Shown piece by piece: positions 1-7,812 of a stretch of 27,119 nucleotides of DNA (the stretch's first letter is position 1; each line of letters begins with the position of its first letter). Where the stretch lies: assembly GCA_964579305.1 (NCBI GenBank), contig CAZOGY010000037.1, forward strand, positions 1-27,119, written 5' to 3'. Under the pieces are notes generated by a model that saw only the letters and a list, made by a program, of their open reading frames with translations, did no database searches and was not told the origin of the DNA. Source of the DNA: JBCBWG01 sp964579305. GTDB taxonomy: Bacteria; Pseudomonadota; Alphaproteobacteria; Rhizobiales; Hyphomicrobiaceae. The translations under genes and the position numbers were made by a program.

Positions 1-3
1 CCG

Positions 4-32
4 TTGACAATCTACGTCCATGGGCACATAAA
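4..32 (+). promoter_or_regulatory. Candidate sigma70-type promoter of the first TetR gene
   Basis: A perfect -35 hexamer TTGACA (4-9) is followed after 17 bases by CATAAA (27-32), which matches four of six -10 consensus positions. Transcription would start near 39, inside the inverted repeat at 33-48 and about 20 bases before the TetR start codon. The placement suits a repressor that blocks its own promoter. This is a motif reading only. Confidence 0.45.
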
Positions 33-48
33 TTGTCAGGCATGACAA
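33..48. promoter_or_regulatory. Inverted repeat, candidate TetR operator
   Basis: TTGTCA (33-38) and TGACAA (43-48) form perfect 6-base arms around a 4-base spacer. The repeat lies just downstream of the candidate -10 box and 14 bases before the TetR start codon, a usual place for an autoregulatory operator. A further TGACAA half-site is present at 5-10 within the -35 region. The same half-site recurs upstream of the second TetR gene. Confidence 0.5.
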
Positions 49-61
49 ACAAGGGTGTACC

Positions 62-643
62 ATGACACGGCCCCCAAAAGGTGCTGAGCGGAGTGAGCAG
101 ATCCTTGAGGCGATGATCCGCTGTCTGGATCGCACAGGTCTTGCGGCCATGACTTTGAACGACGTGGCCAACGAGGCCGGCCTCCCGCGGCCGCTCGTGC
201 GGCACTTCATGGGTAATCGCTCTGATATGATCGATGCGCTGATTGCGCATGTGGTCGAACTTGCCGAGGCGCAGTTCCAGACATTCATTGCCGGCGCGGA
301 AACGCCATCGACAGAGCAACTTATTGGTTTTCTCAATGGCGGCCTTTTCTCAGATCAAGGCATCAACGCTGTCATGAACGAGTTATGGTACCTCGCCGTC
401 CGCGACGAAAATATCCGTAGTAAGCTGCAGCGTATTTACGCGCGCGTCCTGGATGCCCTTGAAAAACAAATTATCGCCGAGGGCATTACAAAAAACAAGT
501 CACAAGCCAGAGACCTTGCCTACACCTTGATGTCGCTTGCTTACGGCGACGCGAGCTACCGCGGCATCGGCGTGATACCCACTGATCCAAAAGCAGTTCT
601 CAAAGCAGCGCTGGCAATTACGGGTCATACATCATCAAAGTGA
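62..643 (+). CDS. TetR/AcrR family transcriptional regulator (193 aa)
   Basis: A one-component repressor. The N-terminal helix-turn-helix (about residues 10-56) carries the usual TetR signature: a helix ending ILEAMIRCLDRTGL, then MTLNDVANEAGL and RPLVRHFMGNRSDMIDAL. The rest is the variable all-helical ligand and dimerisation domain, and the length is normal for the family. The ATG at 62 follows AAGGGTG (51-57), a reasonable ribosome binding site. An inverted repeat at 33-48 suggests autoregulation. The next gene, a membrane-anchored serine hydrolase, follows on the same strand after 64 bases and is probably co-regulated. The ligand cannot be predicted. Because the window begins just upstream, a divergent target outside it is possible. 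Confidence 0.9.
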   Translation: MTRPPKGAERSEQILEAMIRCLDRTGLAAMTLNDVANEAGLPRPLVRHFMGNRSDMIDALIAHVVELAEAQFQTFIAGAETPSTEQLIGFLNGGLFSDQGINAVMNELWYLAVRDENIRSKLQRIYARVLDALEKQIIAEGITKNKSQARDLAYTLMSLAYGDASYRGIGVIPTDPKAVLKAALAITGHTSSK

Positions 644-707
644 TGATGGGTGCCTGACCTTTCGAATATCGTGAACCTTAATCATTCCACCGATTGGAGG
701 CCGGATC

Positions 708-1931
708 ATGAGCATTTTGTCTAGTCTGACCGTCGTTGCCCTCGGGTTGATCGCAATTGCAGCTCTCGCCTACGTCAACCAGGCGCGGATTCGGCGATTA
801 CGCTTCGTTATGTCACTATTTAAAGGCAAGCCGCAGCACGCAGCTTTTGTCCAAATCAAGGATGTTTTTCCAATCCGTGATATGCACTGCCCGGCAAAGG
901 CGGAGCCATTTCCTGAACAACGCGATTTTGGTCTTCCCAGTGACTACGCTTTTGCTGGCAAGCGTGTTCCAATGTCGCAATTCCTGGATGAGACCGACAC
1001 GGTCGCGCTGCTTATCTTGAAAGACGGCGTCATTCGCCATGAGAGCTATCGACTGACGGGTGGGCCAGATGTCGTCTGGCCGTCCTTTTCGTTGGCGAAG
1101 AGTGTTGTCTCGCAGCTCATCGGGATTGCCGTGAGGGACGGCCTGATTGGATCGATCCAGGAACCGATCACGAAATACGTGCCGAAACTTAAAGGCTCCG
1201 GCTACGACGGGGTGCTGATCAAGGACATCCTGCAGATGTCATCAGGCGCGCGCTGGAGCGAGGATTACGGAGACTGGCATTCCGACGTCAGTCGCTTCGG
1301 CCGCATCTTTGCCCTTGGCGGATCATTGGCAAGTGCGACCGCCGCGGTTCCCATCGAACGCGCGGCTGGCAGTTTCAACCGCTACAGTTCTGCGGACACG
1401 CAAGCGCTCGGCATGCTGCTTGTCGCGGTGACCGGCAAATCAATCGCAGATTATATGGCGGAGCATATCGTATGCCCGCTGGGATTTGAGCAAACCGGTT
1501 CTTGGATCATCGATTCCGACGGTGTCGAAGTCGCCTTCGCCGGGCTTCTTTTGACGGCTCGCGATTTCGCAAAACTCGGAGAGCTTTATCGCTTGAACGG
1601 GAACTGGCGCGGTCGACAAATAGTTCCAGCCGAATGGGTTCGCGCGTCCGTCACGCCCGACGCCGCACACCTCCAACCTGGAAGGCGCATGTCATCGAAT
1701 TCGGTTGCCGGCTATGGTTATCAGTGGTGGATCCCCGAAGGCAAAGATGGCGAATACCTTGCGATTGGCGTCTATAATCAATTTATTTATGTCAATCCGA
1801 AAACGGACGTGACGATCGTCAAGCTTTCGGCCAGCCGAAACTACGGAAATCCAAATGATGAGTCGACTTGGCGGGAGCTGGAAACCGTAGAGGCTTTTCG
1901 CGCGATCTCCAACAAACTCAGTGCAGATTGA
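708..1931 (+). CDS. Membrane-anchored serine hydrolase, beta-lactamase/NylB-like fold (407 aa)
   Basis: A class C beta-lactamase-fold hydrolase, probably an esterase or amidase acting in the periplasm. Residues 4-24 form one hydrophobic segment followed by a basic stretch (RIRRLR), which looks like an uncleaved N-terminal anchor. The catalytic SxxK motif is SLAK (S128, K131), in the context WPSFSLAKSV. The second motif is Y226-S-S instead of the penicillin-binding Y-x-N, as in esterase or amide hydrolase members. The C-terminal part has GYGYQWW and then GVYNQFIYVNP, a pattern I associate with 6-aminohexanoate-dimer-hydrolase-like proteins. The ATG at 708 has a strong GGAGG (696-700). It follows the TetR gene and is probably in its operon. 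The substrate is unknown. Confidence 0.85.
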   Translation: MSILSSLTVVALGLIAIAALAYVNQARIRRLRFVMSLFKGKPQHAAFVQIKDVFPIRDMHCPAKAEPFPEQRDFGLPSDYAFAGKRVPMSQFLDETDTVALLILKDGVIRHESYRLTGGPDVVWPSFSLAKSVVSQLIGIAVRDGLIGSIQEPITKYVPKLKGSGYDGVLIKDILQMSSGARWSEDYGDWHSDVSRFGRIFALGGSLASATAAVPIERAAGSFNRYSSADTQALGMLLVAVTGKSIADYMAEHIVCPLGFEQTGSWIIDSDGVEVAFAGLLLTARDFAKLGELYRLNGNWRGRQIVPAEWVRASVTPDAAHLQPGRRMSSNSVAGYGYQWWIPEGKDGEYLAIGVYNQFIYVNPKTDVTIVKLSASRNYGNPNDESTWRELETVEAFRAISNKLSAD

Positions 1932-2218
1932 GCGGTGAGTTCCTGGGCGTAGCATGACGTCTTGCTGCCTCGCCCGGTTTGTAGACGAGGGGCGGTTTGT
2001 GAAGAGGGTTTTTAGGACACAGCCACCTGTTGTCGGAGATTACAAGAAATCCCGTTTTGGGCTTGGCTCTGATTTGCCGGGCTTCAAACAGGTTCGGCGC
2101 GACCCGCGCGCCGACGCCCCTGATCATCTCTGCGCGGCGATCACGCGGAGCCGTTCCGGGTAGGTCACCATCGGGTCGGCGCCCTCGAATGCACGGCCTG
2201 GCTTTGGAAGGCAGCGCG
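1932..2218. other. Convergent intergenic region, no gene recognised
   Basis: These 287 bases lie between the ends of the serine hydrolase (plus) and porin (minus) genes. Short open frames exist on both strands, including a 69-codon minus frame over 1918-2127, but none has a convincing start site or a recognisable product. I found no clear hairpin followed by a T-run. A weak inverted repeat, CCGCGC/GCGCGG (2104-2109 and 2132-2137), is the only structure noted. Confidence 0.4.
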
Positions 2219-3526
2219 TCAAAACTTCATTTTCGTGCGCAGGCCTGTGAACACCGCCGTGTCGCGATTGCCAAGCGCCGGTTCAACGATCTCGACATTG
2301 CCGGTAATCCTGAACCACGGCGTCAATGCGTAGTTGTAATAGGCCTCGAGGCCACGCTCCGGCTCAAGTGCGAAATTCAGATCACGGCGGGCGGCCCGGC
2401 GCAGGTCCTTGCTGAATCGATAGTCGAAGTAGACAATGCCCCACAGATCCTCGATGCGCCCTGGCACAATACTGTTGCCGCCAAGGCCGAGATACCAATG
2501 ACCGAGGAACGGGTTCGGGTTGCCGTCCGAAATCGCCGCCTCGCCGAAGATCCCCCAACCCTTTCTGGGATTAGCCTGGCTCGCCCACAGGTACTGGTGG
2601 AAGGCGTAGGACGCGTACCAGTAGCCTTCTTTCGTACTCAGATCATCCTGGAGTTCAGGCGGAAGAGCCAACTGCGGCAAGTCGTTGAGGTCGACGCCTT
2701 CGTCGGTGCTGTAGACGCCCCGCACGCTGTGGCTGCCGTTCAATCCGTTGAGCTTCGTCGGCAACGTCGCCGTCAAACTGTAGGTCACGGCGTCTTCGAA
2801 GGGGTTGGCGACAACGTCAAAGTCCTGCGCGTTGCGCGGATCGTAGATGAACAGAGAGAACGACACCGGCTTGGTGAAGAGGCTGAGCGCGGTGCCTACA
2901 AGATAAGGCGGCGTCACGCCCGAAATGGGGAGTGCGACACCCAAGTGCTGGAACGTGTCCAATCCGCCGCCGCCCTGCAATGGCCGGCGTGACGCCAAAT
3001 CAAGCATGTTGAACTTGCCAAAGCTCAGCGCGGCCCGCGTACCAAAGCGCTGCGTCACGACGATCGAGGTATCTTCGTCGAAGCCGCCGAGCCGGGGAAG
3101 TCCGAGGGCCGTGTTGGCCGGAAGGAGCGTCCCGTCTCGCAGCAAATTCGCATCCTCGCCGTACACGAACTCCTGGTGGACGTTGACCGAAAGGCCACCC
3201 CAAATCCGAAAAATCTTCGAGATATCGAATGTCGCGATAATGTCGGCCTTGCCGCCATACTGCCCGTCTTTCTCGCCATCGCCCTTCGCCAGGCCCTGAT
3301 AGAACTGAGACCACCACAGATTCAATGTGATGCCACGTTGGCGCAGCGCTTCCTTCGAACTGCCGGGGCCATCGAACAGTGCTGGGCGGGACCAGATTGA
3401 GTTCTGCGAAGAAGCGGATCCGCTGTCTTGCGCCATCGCGCTCGATCCGACCAGTATCAGGGCGGCGGCCAGGATTCTGGCGGCCGTCATTCCAAGGAAT
3501 CGGCGGATAAAAGCGTTGTCGTTCAT
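2219..3526 (-). CDS. OprB-type carbohydrate-selective porin (435 aa)
   Basis: An outer-membrane beta-barrel expected to admit small, probably sugar-like, solutes. Starting at the ATG at 3526, residues 1-32 form a signal peptide (basic FIRRF, hydrophobic ILAAALILVG, cleavage after SSAMA). The mature chain has the OprB look: a region near WSRPALFDGPG with the ligand-free N-terminus, a GITLNLWWSQFYQGLAKG strand, alternating aromatic strands, and a C-terminus ending VFTGLRTKMKF with a final Phe, as in barrels handled by the BAM machine. The open frame reaches a TTG at 3559, but that would put extra polar residues before the signal peptide. It is the last gene of a minus-strand series with the sulfatase, so it may import the desulfated product. 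This link is inference. Confidence 0.85.
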   Translation of the reverse strand: MNDNAFIRRFLGMTAARILAAALILVGSSAMAQDSGSASSQNSIWSRPALFDGPGSSKEALRQRGITLNLWWSQFYQGLAKGDGEKDGQYGGKADIIATFDISKIFRIWGGLSVNVHQEFVYGEDANLLRDGTLLPANTALGLPRLGGFDEDTSIVVTQRFGTRAALSFGKFNMLDLASRRPLQGGGGLDTFQHLGVALPISGVTPPYLVGTALSLFTKPVSFSLFIYDPRNAQDFDVVANPFEDAVTYSLTATLPTKLNGLNGSHSVRGVYSTDEGVDLNDLPQLALPPELQDDLSTKEGYWYASYAFHQYLWASQANPRKGWGIFGEAAISDGNPNPFLGHWYLGLGGNSIVPGRIEDLWGIVYFDYRFSKDLRRAARRDLNFALEPERGLEAYYNYALTPWFRITGNVEIVEPALGNRDTAVFTGLRTKMKF

Positions 3527-3699
3527 GTTCGAACTCGCGTTGTTGTCGCTTCTATTCAAGCTCGCGTTACTATTCGACGATTCCCAGCTTCATGGGTTGA
3601 TTAAAAGCCATGAAAGCACACACACTTATGGCCACATGAAACGCGACGGACCCGCGCAGCGATGCTGGTGCGCATAACGCGGGGGAAGCACTTTCTCTT

Positions 3700-4212
3700 T
3701 CAATGAATCGCGTACTTCATAAACGCCAAGGCCGAGCCAAGGCCCCCCGCAAAAACCGCGCCCCCGATAGACAGCCACCAACTCCGGTTGATGACCCATC
3801 CGACGCGTGACCCAAGCAGGACGAGGATCCCCACACAGAACACTTGCGACAGGGTTGTTGCCGCGTCCATCGTCAGCCATCCGAGCCCTGCGGCAATGAA
3901 GAGCGCCGTCGGCACGTTTGCGACCGTAAGCGTCGGGTGACTATGCGCCCAGGCAGATTGAAAGGCCTTGGCTGTCAGCAACCGCTCACCCGTTTCGATC
4001 GCGTGGGACAAAAGCTCGGCAAATGCTTTGGCGAACGTCATGGCGAGCACCGATCCGAACAGCACCAGAGCCGGCTCAAATGGAGCCTTGGGCGATTCGC
4101 CCAAGGCCATGAGCAGGCTCAGCACCATGATCGCACCATACAGAAGCCCAAACGCCGCCTTTTCCAGCGGTTTCCACCCGAAATGAACACCTGTCGCGCG
4201 GGTGGTCTGCAT
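3700..4212 (-). CDS. Small polytopic inner-membrane protein, unknown function (170 aa)
   Basis: No family is recognised. The sequence predicts about five membrane segments, near residues 18-37, 46-66, 96-116, 118-138 and 144-167. The loop after segment 2 contains KAFAELLSHAIETGERLL and a HSHP turn, with charged residues and histidines that could sit near a pore or a metal site. The ATG at 4212 lies 39 bases downstream of the DJ-1 gene stop, and the porin gene follows 173 bases further on, so it probably belongs to the same transcript. No signal peptide and no catalytic motif is visible. A transport or scaffolding role in the sulfatase locus is possible but not shown. Confidence 0.75.
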   Translation of the reverse strand: MQTTRATGVHFGWKPLEKAAFGLLYGAIMVLSLLMALGESPKAPFEPALVLFGSVLAMTFAKAFAELLSHAIETGERLLTAKAFQSAWAHSHPTLTVANVPTALFIAAGLGWLTMDAATTLSQVFCVGILVLLGSRVGWVINRSWWLSIGGAVFAGGLGSALAFMKYAIH

Positions 4213-4251
4213 GGTTGATCTCCGTCCAGTGTGCGTGATCCGACCCGGCGA

Positions 4252-5085
4252 TTAGAGATTTCGCTGGGTCGCCATTCTTTCAAGAATACGATGGGCGGTT
4301 TCGTATCCACTGTTCTGGTTTTGACCGGTGATCAGGTTGCCGTCGATGGTGGTGTGGGTCGCGAAGGGATCGCGCCACGCGTGTTGGCATTCGTAAATCG
4401 CTCCGGCCTTTTTCAATTCGTCCTCAGGGTGTTTTGGCGTGATCGCGATACCAAACGTATTGATCTGATTATTCGTTACGCCGGTTACACGGCGCCCCTT
4501 GACCAGAGGTTCGCCGTCCAGTCCTTTGGCACTGCACAGTCCAAGGGCGCCGTGACAGACCGAGCCGAGGATTTTGCCCTGTGCATTCGCCCGGGTGACG
4601 AAATCGGCCAACTCCTCACTCTGCATCAGGTCATAGGCTGCGCCCCAGCCGCCTGCCATGAAAATCACGTCGTAATCCCTGGGGTCGAGATCGGCGATGG
4701 CCTTGGAGTTCTTCAAATCGTGCATCGCTTTTTTGTCGGCCATGAAGCGCTTGTCGTCGTGTGCTGCGAGCGGCCAGGACCACGACCAGGGCTGGATCGG
4801 AATGACGCCCCCCTTCGGCGAGGCGAGGTCCACGTCCATGCCCGCGTTCACAAACGCGTAGTAGGGCACGGTGAACTCGGACCCGAAAGCGCCTGTCTTT
4901 CTCTTCGTGGGGTCCATCCGGTCATGATTGGTGCAAATGACCAGCGCCCGCCGTCCCTTCATGTCAAACTCAGGGATAGTGTAATGGCGATGTATGCCCA
5001 GGAAGCGCAAGAACGCGGGCAGGTAGAGATACGTGAGGAGGGCCAATACGGCCAGGACGACGAGGGTTATGATGAGCCAGTTCAT
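4252..5085 (-). CDS. Membrane-tethered DJ-1/PfpI family protein (277 aa)
   Basis: A DJ-1/ThiJ/PfpI-fold protein, class I glutamine-amidotransferase-like. The nucleophile elbow is GSVCHGALGL with C177-H178, and the acidic partner is E70 in GAFGSEFTVP. Together these resemble the Hsp31/YajL-type Cys-Glu arrangement. The extra N-terminus (residues 3-28, LIITLVVLAVLALLTYLYLP) is a single membrane segment followed by basic residues, which by the positive-inside rule suggests a cytoplasmic catalytic domain. The GGAG ahead of the ATG gives good start support. The gene sits 81 bases downstream of the sulfatase gene and upstream of the small membrane protein. Candidate roles are glyoxalase-like detoxification, chaperone or amidase activity; the sequence does not decide between them. 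Confidence 0.87.
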   Translation of the reverse strand: MNWLIITLVVLAVLALLTYLYLPAFLRFLGIHRHYTIPEFDMKGRRALVICTNHDRMDPTKRKTGAFGSEFTVPYYAFVNAGMDVDLASPKGGVIPIQPWSWSWPLAAHDDKRFMADKKAMHDLKNSKAIADLDPRDYDVIFMAGGWGAAYDLMQSEELADFVTRANAQGKILGSVCHGALGLCSAKGLDGEPLVKGRRVTGVTNNQINTFGIAITPKHPEDELKKAGAIYECQHAWRDPFATHTTIDGNLITGQNQNSGYETAHRILERMATQRNL

Positions 5086-5166
5086 GACATCTCTCCAAGT
5101 TGACGCTTTTGGCCCATGCCTGCGAGCCCGTGTGGATTTCCAAAGGGTGAGGTCAGTGGGCCAGGC

Positions 5167-6942
5167 TCAATGGGCTGGGCGGGGAAAAGCCATTCGCACG
5201 AGGCGGAATAAGCCATAAAGGCCCAAGAGAAGGACCAGCGCGAGCCCGGCCAAGTACGGCCAGTATGTGTTGATCGACCGCTCCAGCAGGTTGGCGAACA
5301 GCTGCTTTTGCGCGTAGTCCTCGCGGCCAACTTCAAATACGCCGACCTTTTCCGCGTAGGTTTGATATTCAGCGCGCAGCTCTTTGAACAAATCCGGGTT
5401 TTGATCCGCCAGATCGGTGGTTTCACCGGGATCTTTGGAAACATCAAAAAGCCGCCAGGTGAAATCGCCCCGCGGCAACGCTGTCCGCACGAGTTTCCAA
5501 TTGCCGCGATAGAGCGCAGCGTTGCCGCTGACTTCGACACCAAAACTACGGGTCTTGGCGCTCCCCTCAGTCGCTTGACCGGCAAGCACGGGCAGGATGC
5601 TCCGCCCGTAGAGTTGATCTGCATTATAATTGACACCGGCTGCGTCGAGCAGCGTTGGCTTCAGATCGGCGACGTGGACTGGGGCGTGTTGGACCCCGGT
5701 GGCCGTGATGCCAGGGCCGGCGATCACCAGCGGAACGCGCAGCCCACCCTCGCTGGAATAGAATTTGTAGAGATTGAACGGCGCCGCCTCAACGGAAGCC
5801 CACTCCGGACCAATCGCGGTCAAGCTACCGGGCAATCCCATATTATTTGGCGACGTATCAAATCCCTCCAGACGGTGTATGGCGCTCAAAAGAAGGTTAG
5901 GAACAAATCCATCAAACGATGTCACACCAGATTCAGCGCCGTTGTCTGAGGTGATAACAACAATGGTGTTATCCAATTGACCGGTCGATCTTAGATGATC
6001 CAGAAAACGGCCTATATGGTAGTCGGCGGCCTCCATCATTCCGGCATTAACCTGCATCGCGCGCGCCGCGACCGCCTTCTCTTTCGCTGTAAGGTCGTCC
6101 CAGGCGCGATGGTCGGAGTGGACCGGTGCTAACTTTGTTGAGGCCGGCACAAGACCAAGTTCGATCAAGCGCTGCAGTCGCTGCTTGCGCATCACGTCCC
6201 ATCCGGCAGCGAAGGCGCCATCGTAGCGGTCGATGAACTCGCTCGGCGCTTGCACCGGAATGTGCACGGCCTGGAGCGATAGGAAACCGAAGAACGGTTT
6301 ATCCGCCTCACCCTCATCGATGTATTTGATCATCTGATCGACGAGATTGCGGGAGGAATAAAAATCCTCGGGCAACCGGATAGGCTTGCCGTCCTCGTAC
6401 CAGGACACTTCCGGATAACCCGGCAGGTAGTGGGTGTGGTCGTAGTTGCTGCCCCCCGTGGAATCCATCACGTAGGAACGGTCGAACCCGAACCGGTTTG
6501 GCAGGTTCTTGCCCTTGGCGCCAATGCCCCATTTCCCGGTCACATAGGTTCGGTAGCCCGCCTTCGATAGGGCGCTCGCGATCGTCGCCTGATCCTTTTT
6601 CCAAATCATGGAATAGCCAGGAGACGCACTCATCTCAGGCGTTACGGTTTCCACGAGCGTGCCCATTCCGACCTGATGATTGTCCATCCCGGTCATCAGC
6701 ATGGCGCGGCTCGGTCCGCAAAACGGAGACGTATAATAGCGCGAGAAGATAGTGCCCCGCTTCGCCAGCGCGTCGATGGCGGGCGTTCGAACGTTGCTGC
6801 CGTAGGCGCCGAAACCGGAAAAGCCGACGTCATCGAACAGCACGACGAGAATATTCGGCCGCTTGTCCTGTGAAAATGCGGAAGTGACCAAAAAGACGAG
6901 AAGAAGAAGCGCCCAGGCGCAGGTGCGGATCGTCGTTTGCAT
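5167..6942 (-). CDS. Arylsulfatase-like type I sulfatase with C-terminal membrane anchor (591 aa)
   Basis: It hydrolyses sulfate esters using a formylglycine made from the Cys of the motif CGPSR (C75 with this start), which fits C-x-P-S-R. Metal-binding Asp residues are visible in NILVVLFDDVGFS near the N-terminus and in TSDNGAESG further on. Residues 1-25 are a signal peptide ending ...TSAFS. The C-terminus has a membrane segment (YLAGLALVLLLGLYGLFRLV) and a basic tail, so the catalytic domain should be periplasmic and anchored. A GTG at 6966 would add eight residues; the ATG at 6942 places the hydrophobic signal better. No formylglycine-generating enzyme gene is in the window. The Sel1 lipoprotein gene ends 83 bases upstream on the same strand. 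Confidence 0.93.
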   Translation of the reverse strand: MQTTIRTCAWALLLLVFLVTSAFSQDKRPNILVVLFDDVGFSGFGAYGSNVRTPAIDALAKRGTIFSRYYTSPFCGPSRAMLMTGMDNHQVGMGTLVETVTPEMSASPGYSMIWKKDQATIASALSKAGYRTYVTGKWGIGAKGKNLPNRFGFDRSYVMDSTGGSNYDHTHYLPGYPEVSWYEDGKPIRLPEDFYSSRNLVDQMIKYIDEGEADKPFFGFLSLQAVHIPVQAPSEFIDRYDGAFAAGWDVMRKQRLQRLIELGLVPASTKLAPVHSDHRAWDDLTAKEKAVAARAMQVNAGMMEAADYHIGRFLDHLRSTGQLDNTIVVITSDNGAESGVTSFDGFVPNLLLSAIHRLEGFDTSPNNMGLPGSLTAIGPEWASVEAAPFNLYKFYSSEGGLRVPLVIAGPGITATGVQHAPVHVADLKPTLLDAAGVNYNADQLYGRSILPVLAGQATEGSAKTRSFGVEVSGNAALYRGNWKLVRTALPRGDFTWRLFDVSKDPGETTDLADQNPDLFKELRAEYQTYAEKVGVFEVGREDYAQKQLFANLLERSINTYWPYLAGLALVLLLGLYGLFRLVRMAFPRPAH

Positions 6943-7025
6943 GGTCGGTCTCTGTGTTTGGGTCACGAAAGAAGAATGTTTCGTTTGAACCGAATAGGGA
7001 CGGGTGGAAACTCCGGATAGGGATG

Positions 7026-7658
7026 TTACGCCTTTTTAGTCAGGCCAGCTTCTTCCCACGTGCAGGCGCTTGGTTGCGATGGGCCCTCGAATTCCTTGGA
7101 AGCGATGCGCTCTTGAACAGACATCTTGGCCCAAACGGCGTTGGCACGATCGCTGGCTTTGGGCACACCGTTACGCTCAGCAGCGCGGAGCCAACCGTAA
7201 GCGAGGGGTAAATTCGTCGTCGTTCCCAAAACGCCATGGGCGGCGCGGCGCGCAACGCGAAACCCATCGACAACGTCTCCCGAAAGTATTCGTCCGACCT
7301 TCAACATCGCGGGGCCGTGCCCCTGTCGTGAGGACAAGCAAAGCCAGCGCACGGCTTCCTGAGTGTTATAAAACACGGCCCTTTCATTAATCGAGCAGCA
7401 TAACGCGTCACCAACTTTGTACTGAGCGACAGGGTCACCTTTTCCGGCAGCCTCGATGTTGGCCTGATAAACCACCTTATCTTTTGTAATATTGGCGCCC
7501 TCGACACCAACCGTCACGCAGCCGCTGGTGAGACTGGCCACAGCCGCCAAGAGACCGGCCAGATATCCAAAGTGGATCCGGCGGCCTTTGCTTGCTTTGG
7601 CCAACGATGGGGTTTCTACCCGGACAAACGGATCGCGCGGCGGCAACGACATGCGCAT
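7026..7658 (-). CDS. Putative Sel1-repeat lipoprotein (210 aa)
   Basis: The N-terminus has a basic stretch (KASKGRRIHF), a hydrophobic core (GYLAGLLAAVASL) and a Cys in LTSGC (C47), which looks like a slightly non-canonical lipobox. The mature part contains Sel1-like helical repeats: GDPVAQYKVGDALC, then EAVRWLCLSSRQGHGPAMLKVGRIL, then LAYGWLRAAERNG. Such repeats usually bind other proteins at the cell envelope. The open frame continues upstream to 8036, but that part overlaps the divergent TetR gene and reads as non-coding, so I start at the ATG at 7658 (7652 is an alternative). It is the first gene of the minus-strand run that leads into the sulfatase and is divergent from a TetR gene. Confidence 0.75.
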   Translation of the reverse strand: MRMSLPPRDPFVRVETPSLAKASKGRRIHFGYLAGLLAAVASLTSGCVTVGVEGANITKDKVVYQANIEAAGKGDPVAQYKVGDALCCSINERAVFYNTQEAVRWLCLSSRQGHGPAMLKVGRILSGDVVDGFRVARRAAHGVLGTTTNLPLAYGWLRAAERNGVPKASDRANAVWAKMSVQERIASKEFEGPSQPSACTWEEAGLTKKA

Positions 7659-7742
7659 TTCAACCTGAACCTCTTGCAAACTCGGCGTTTCGCGGGGCGC
7701 GCGTTGCCGCAGCGCTGCATTCGAGCGTCGTTCGTAGGTGTC

Positions 7743-7765
7743 TGACAAGTAGATAGTGTTTGTCA
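7743..7765. promoter_or_regulatory. Inverted repeat between divergent genes, candidate TetR operator
   Basis: TGACAA (7743-7748) and TTGTCA (7760-7765) are perfect 6-base arms around 11 bases. They lie in the 154-base region between the minus-strand lipoprotein gene and the plus-strand TetR gene. On the minus strand the right arm overlaps TTGACA (7766 down to 7761), a consensus -35 box for the lipoprotein-sulfatase run. Binding here could block that promoter and the TetR promoter together. No good -10 box was found at 17 bases, so the promoter itself is unproven. Confidence 0.45.
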
Positions 7766-7812
7766 AGTTGTCCGGCTTGAAGCAAGCTGTTGGTCCGCAC
7801 AAGTAGGCGAGC

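Noticed and set aside
1918..2127. 69-codon minus-strand frame between the hydrolase and porin genes
   Set aside because: There is no ribosome binding site, no homology I recognise, and it overlaps the end of the serine hydrolase gene. A gene fragment cannot be excluded.
2030..2992. 320-codon open frame on the plus strand
   Set aside because: Most of it is antisense to the porin gene, whose signal peptide and barrel features are clear. The frame itself shows only low-complexity Arg/Ala/Val sequence.
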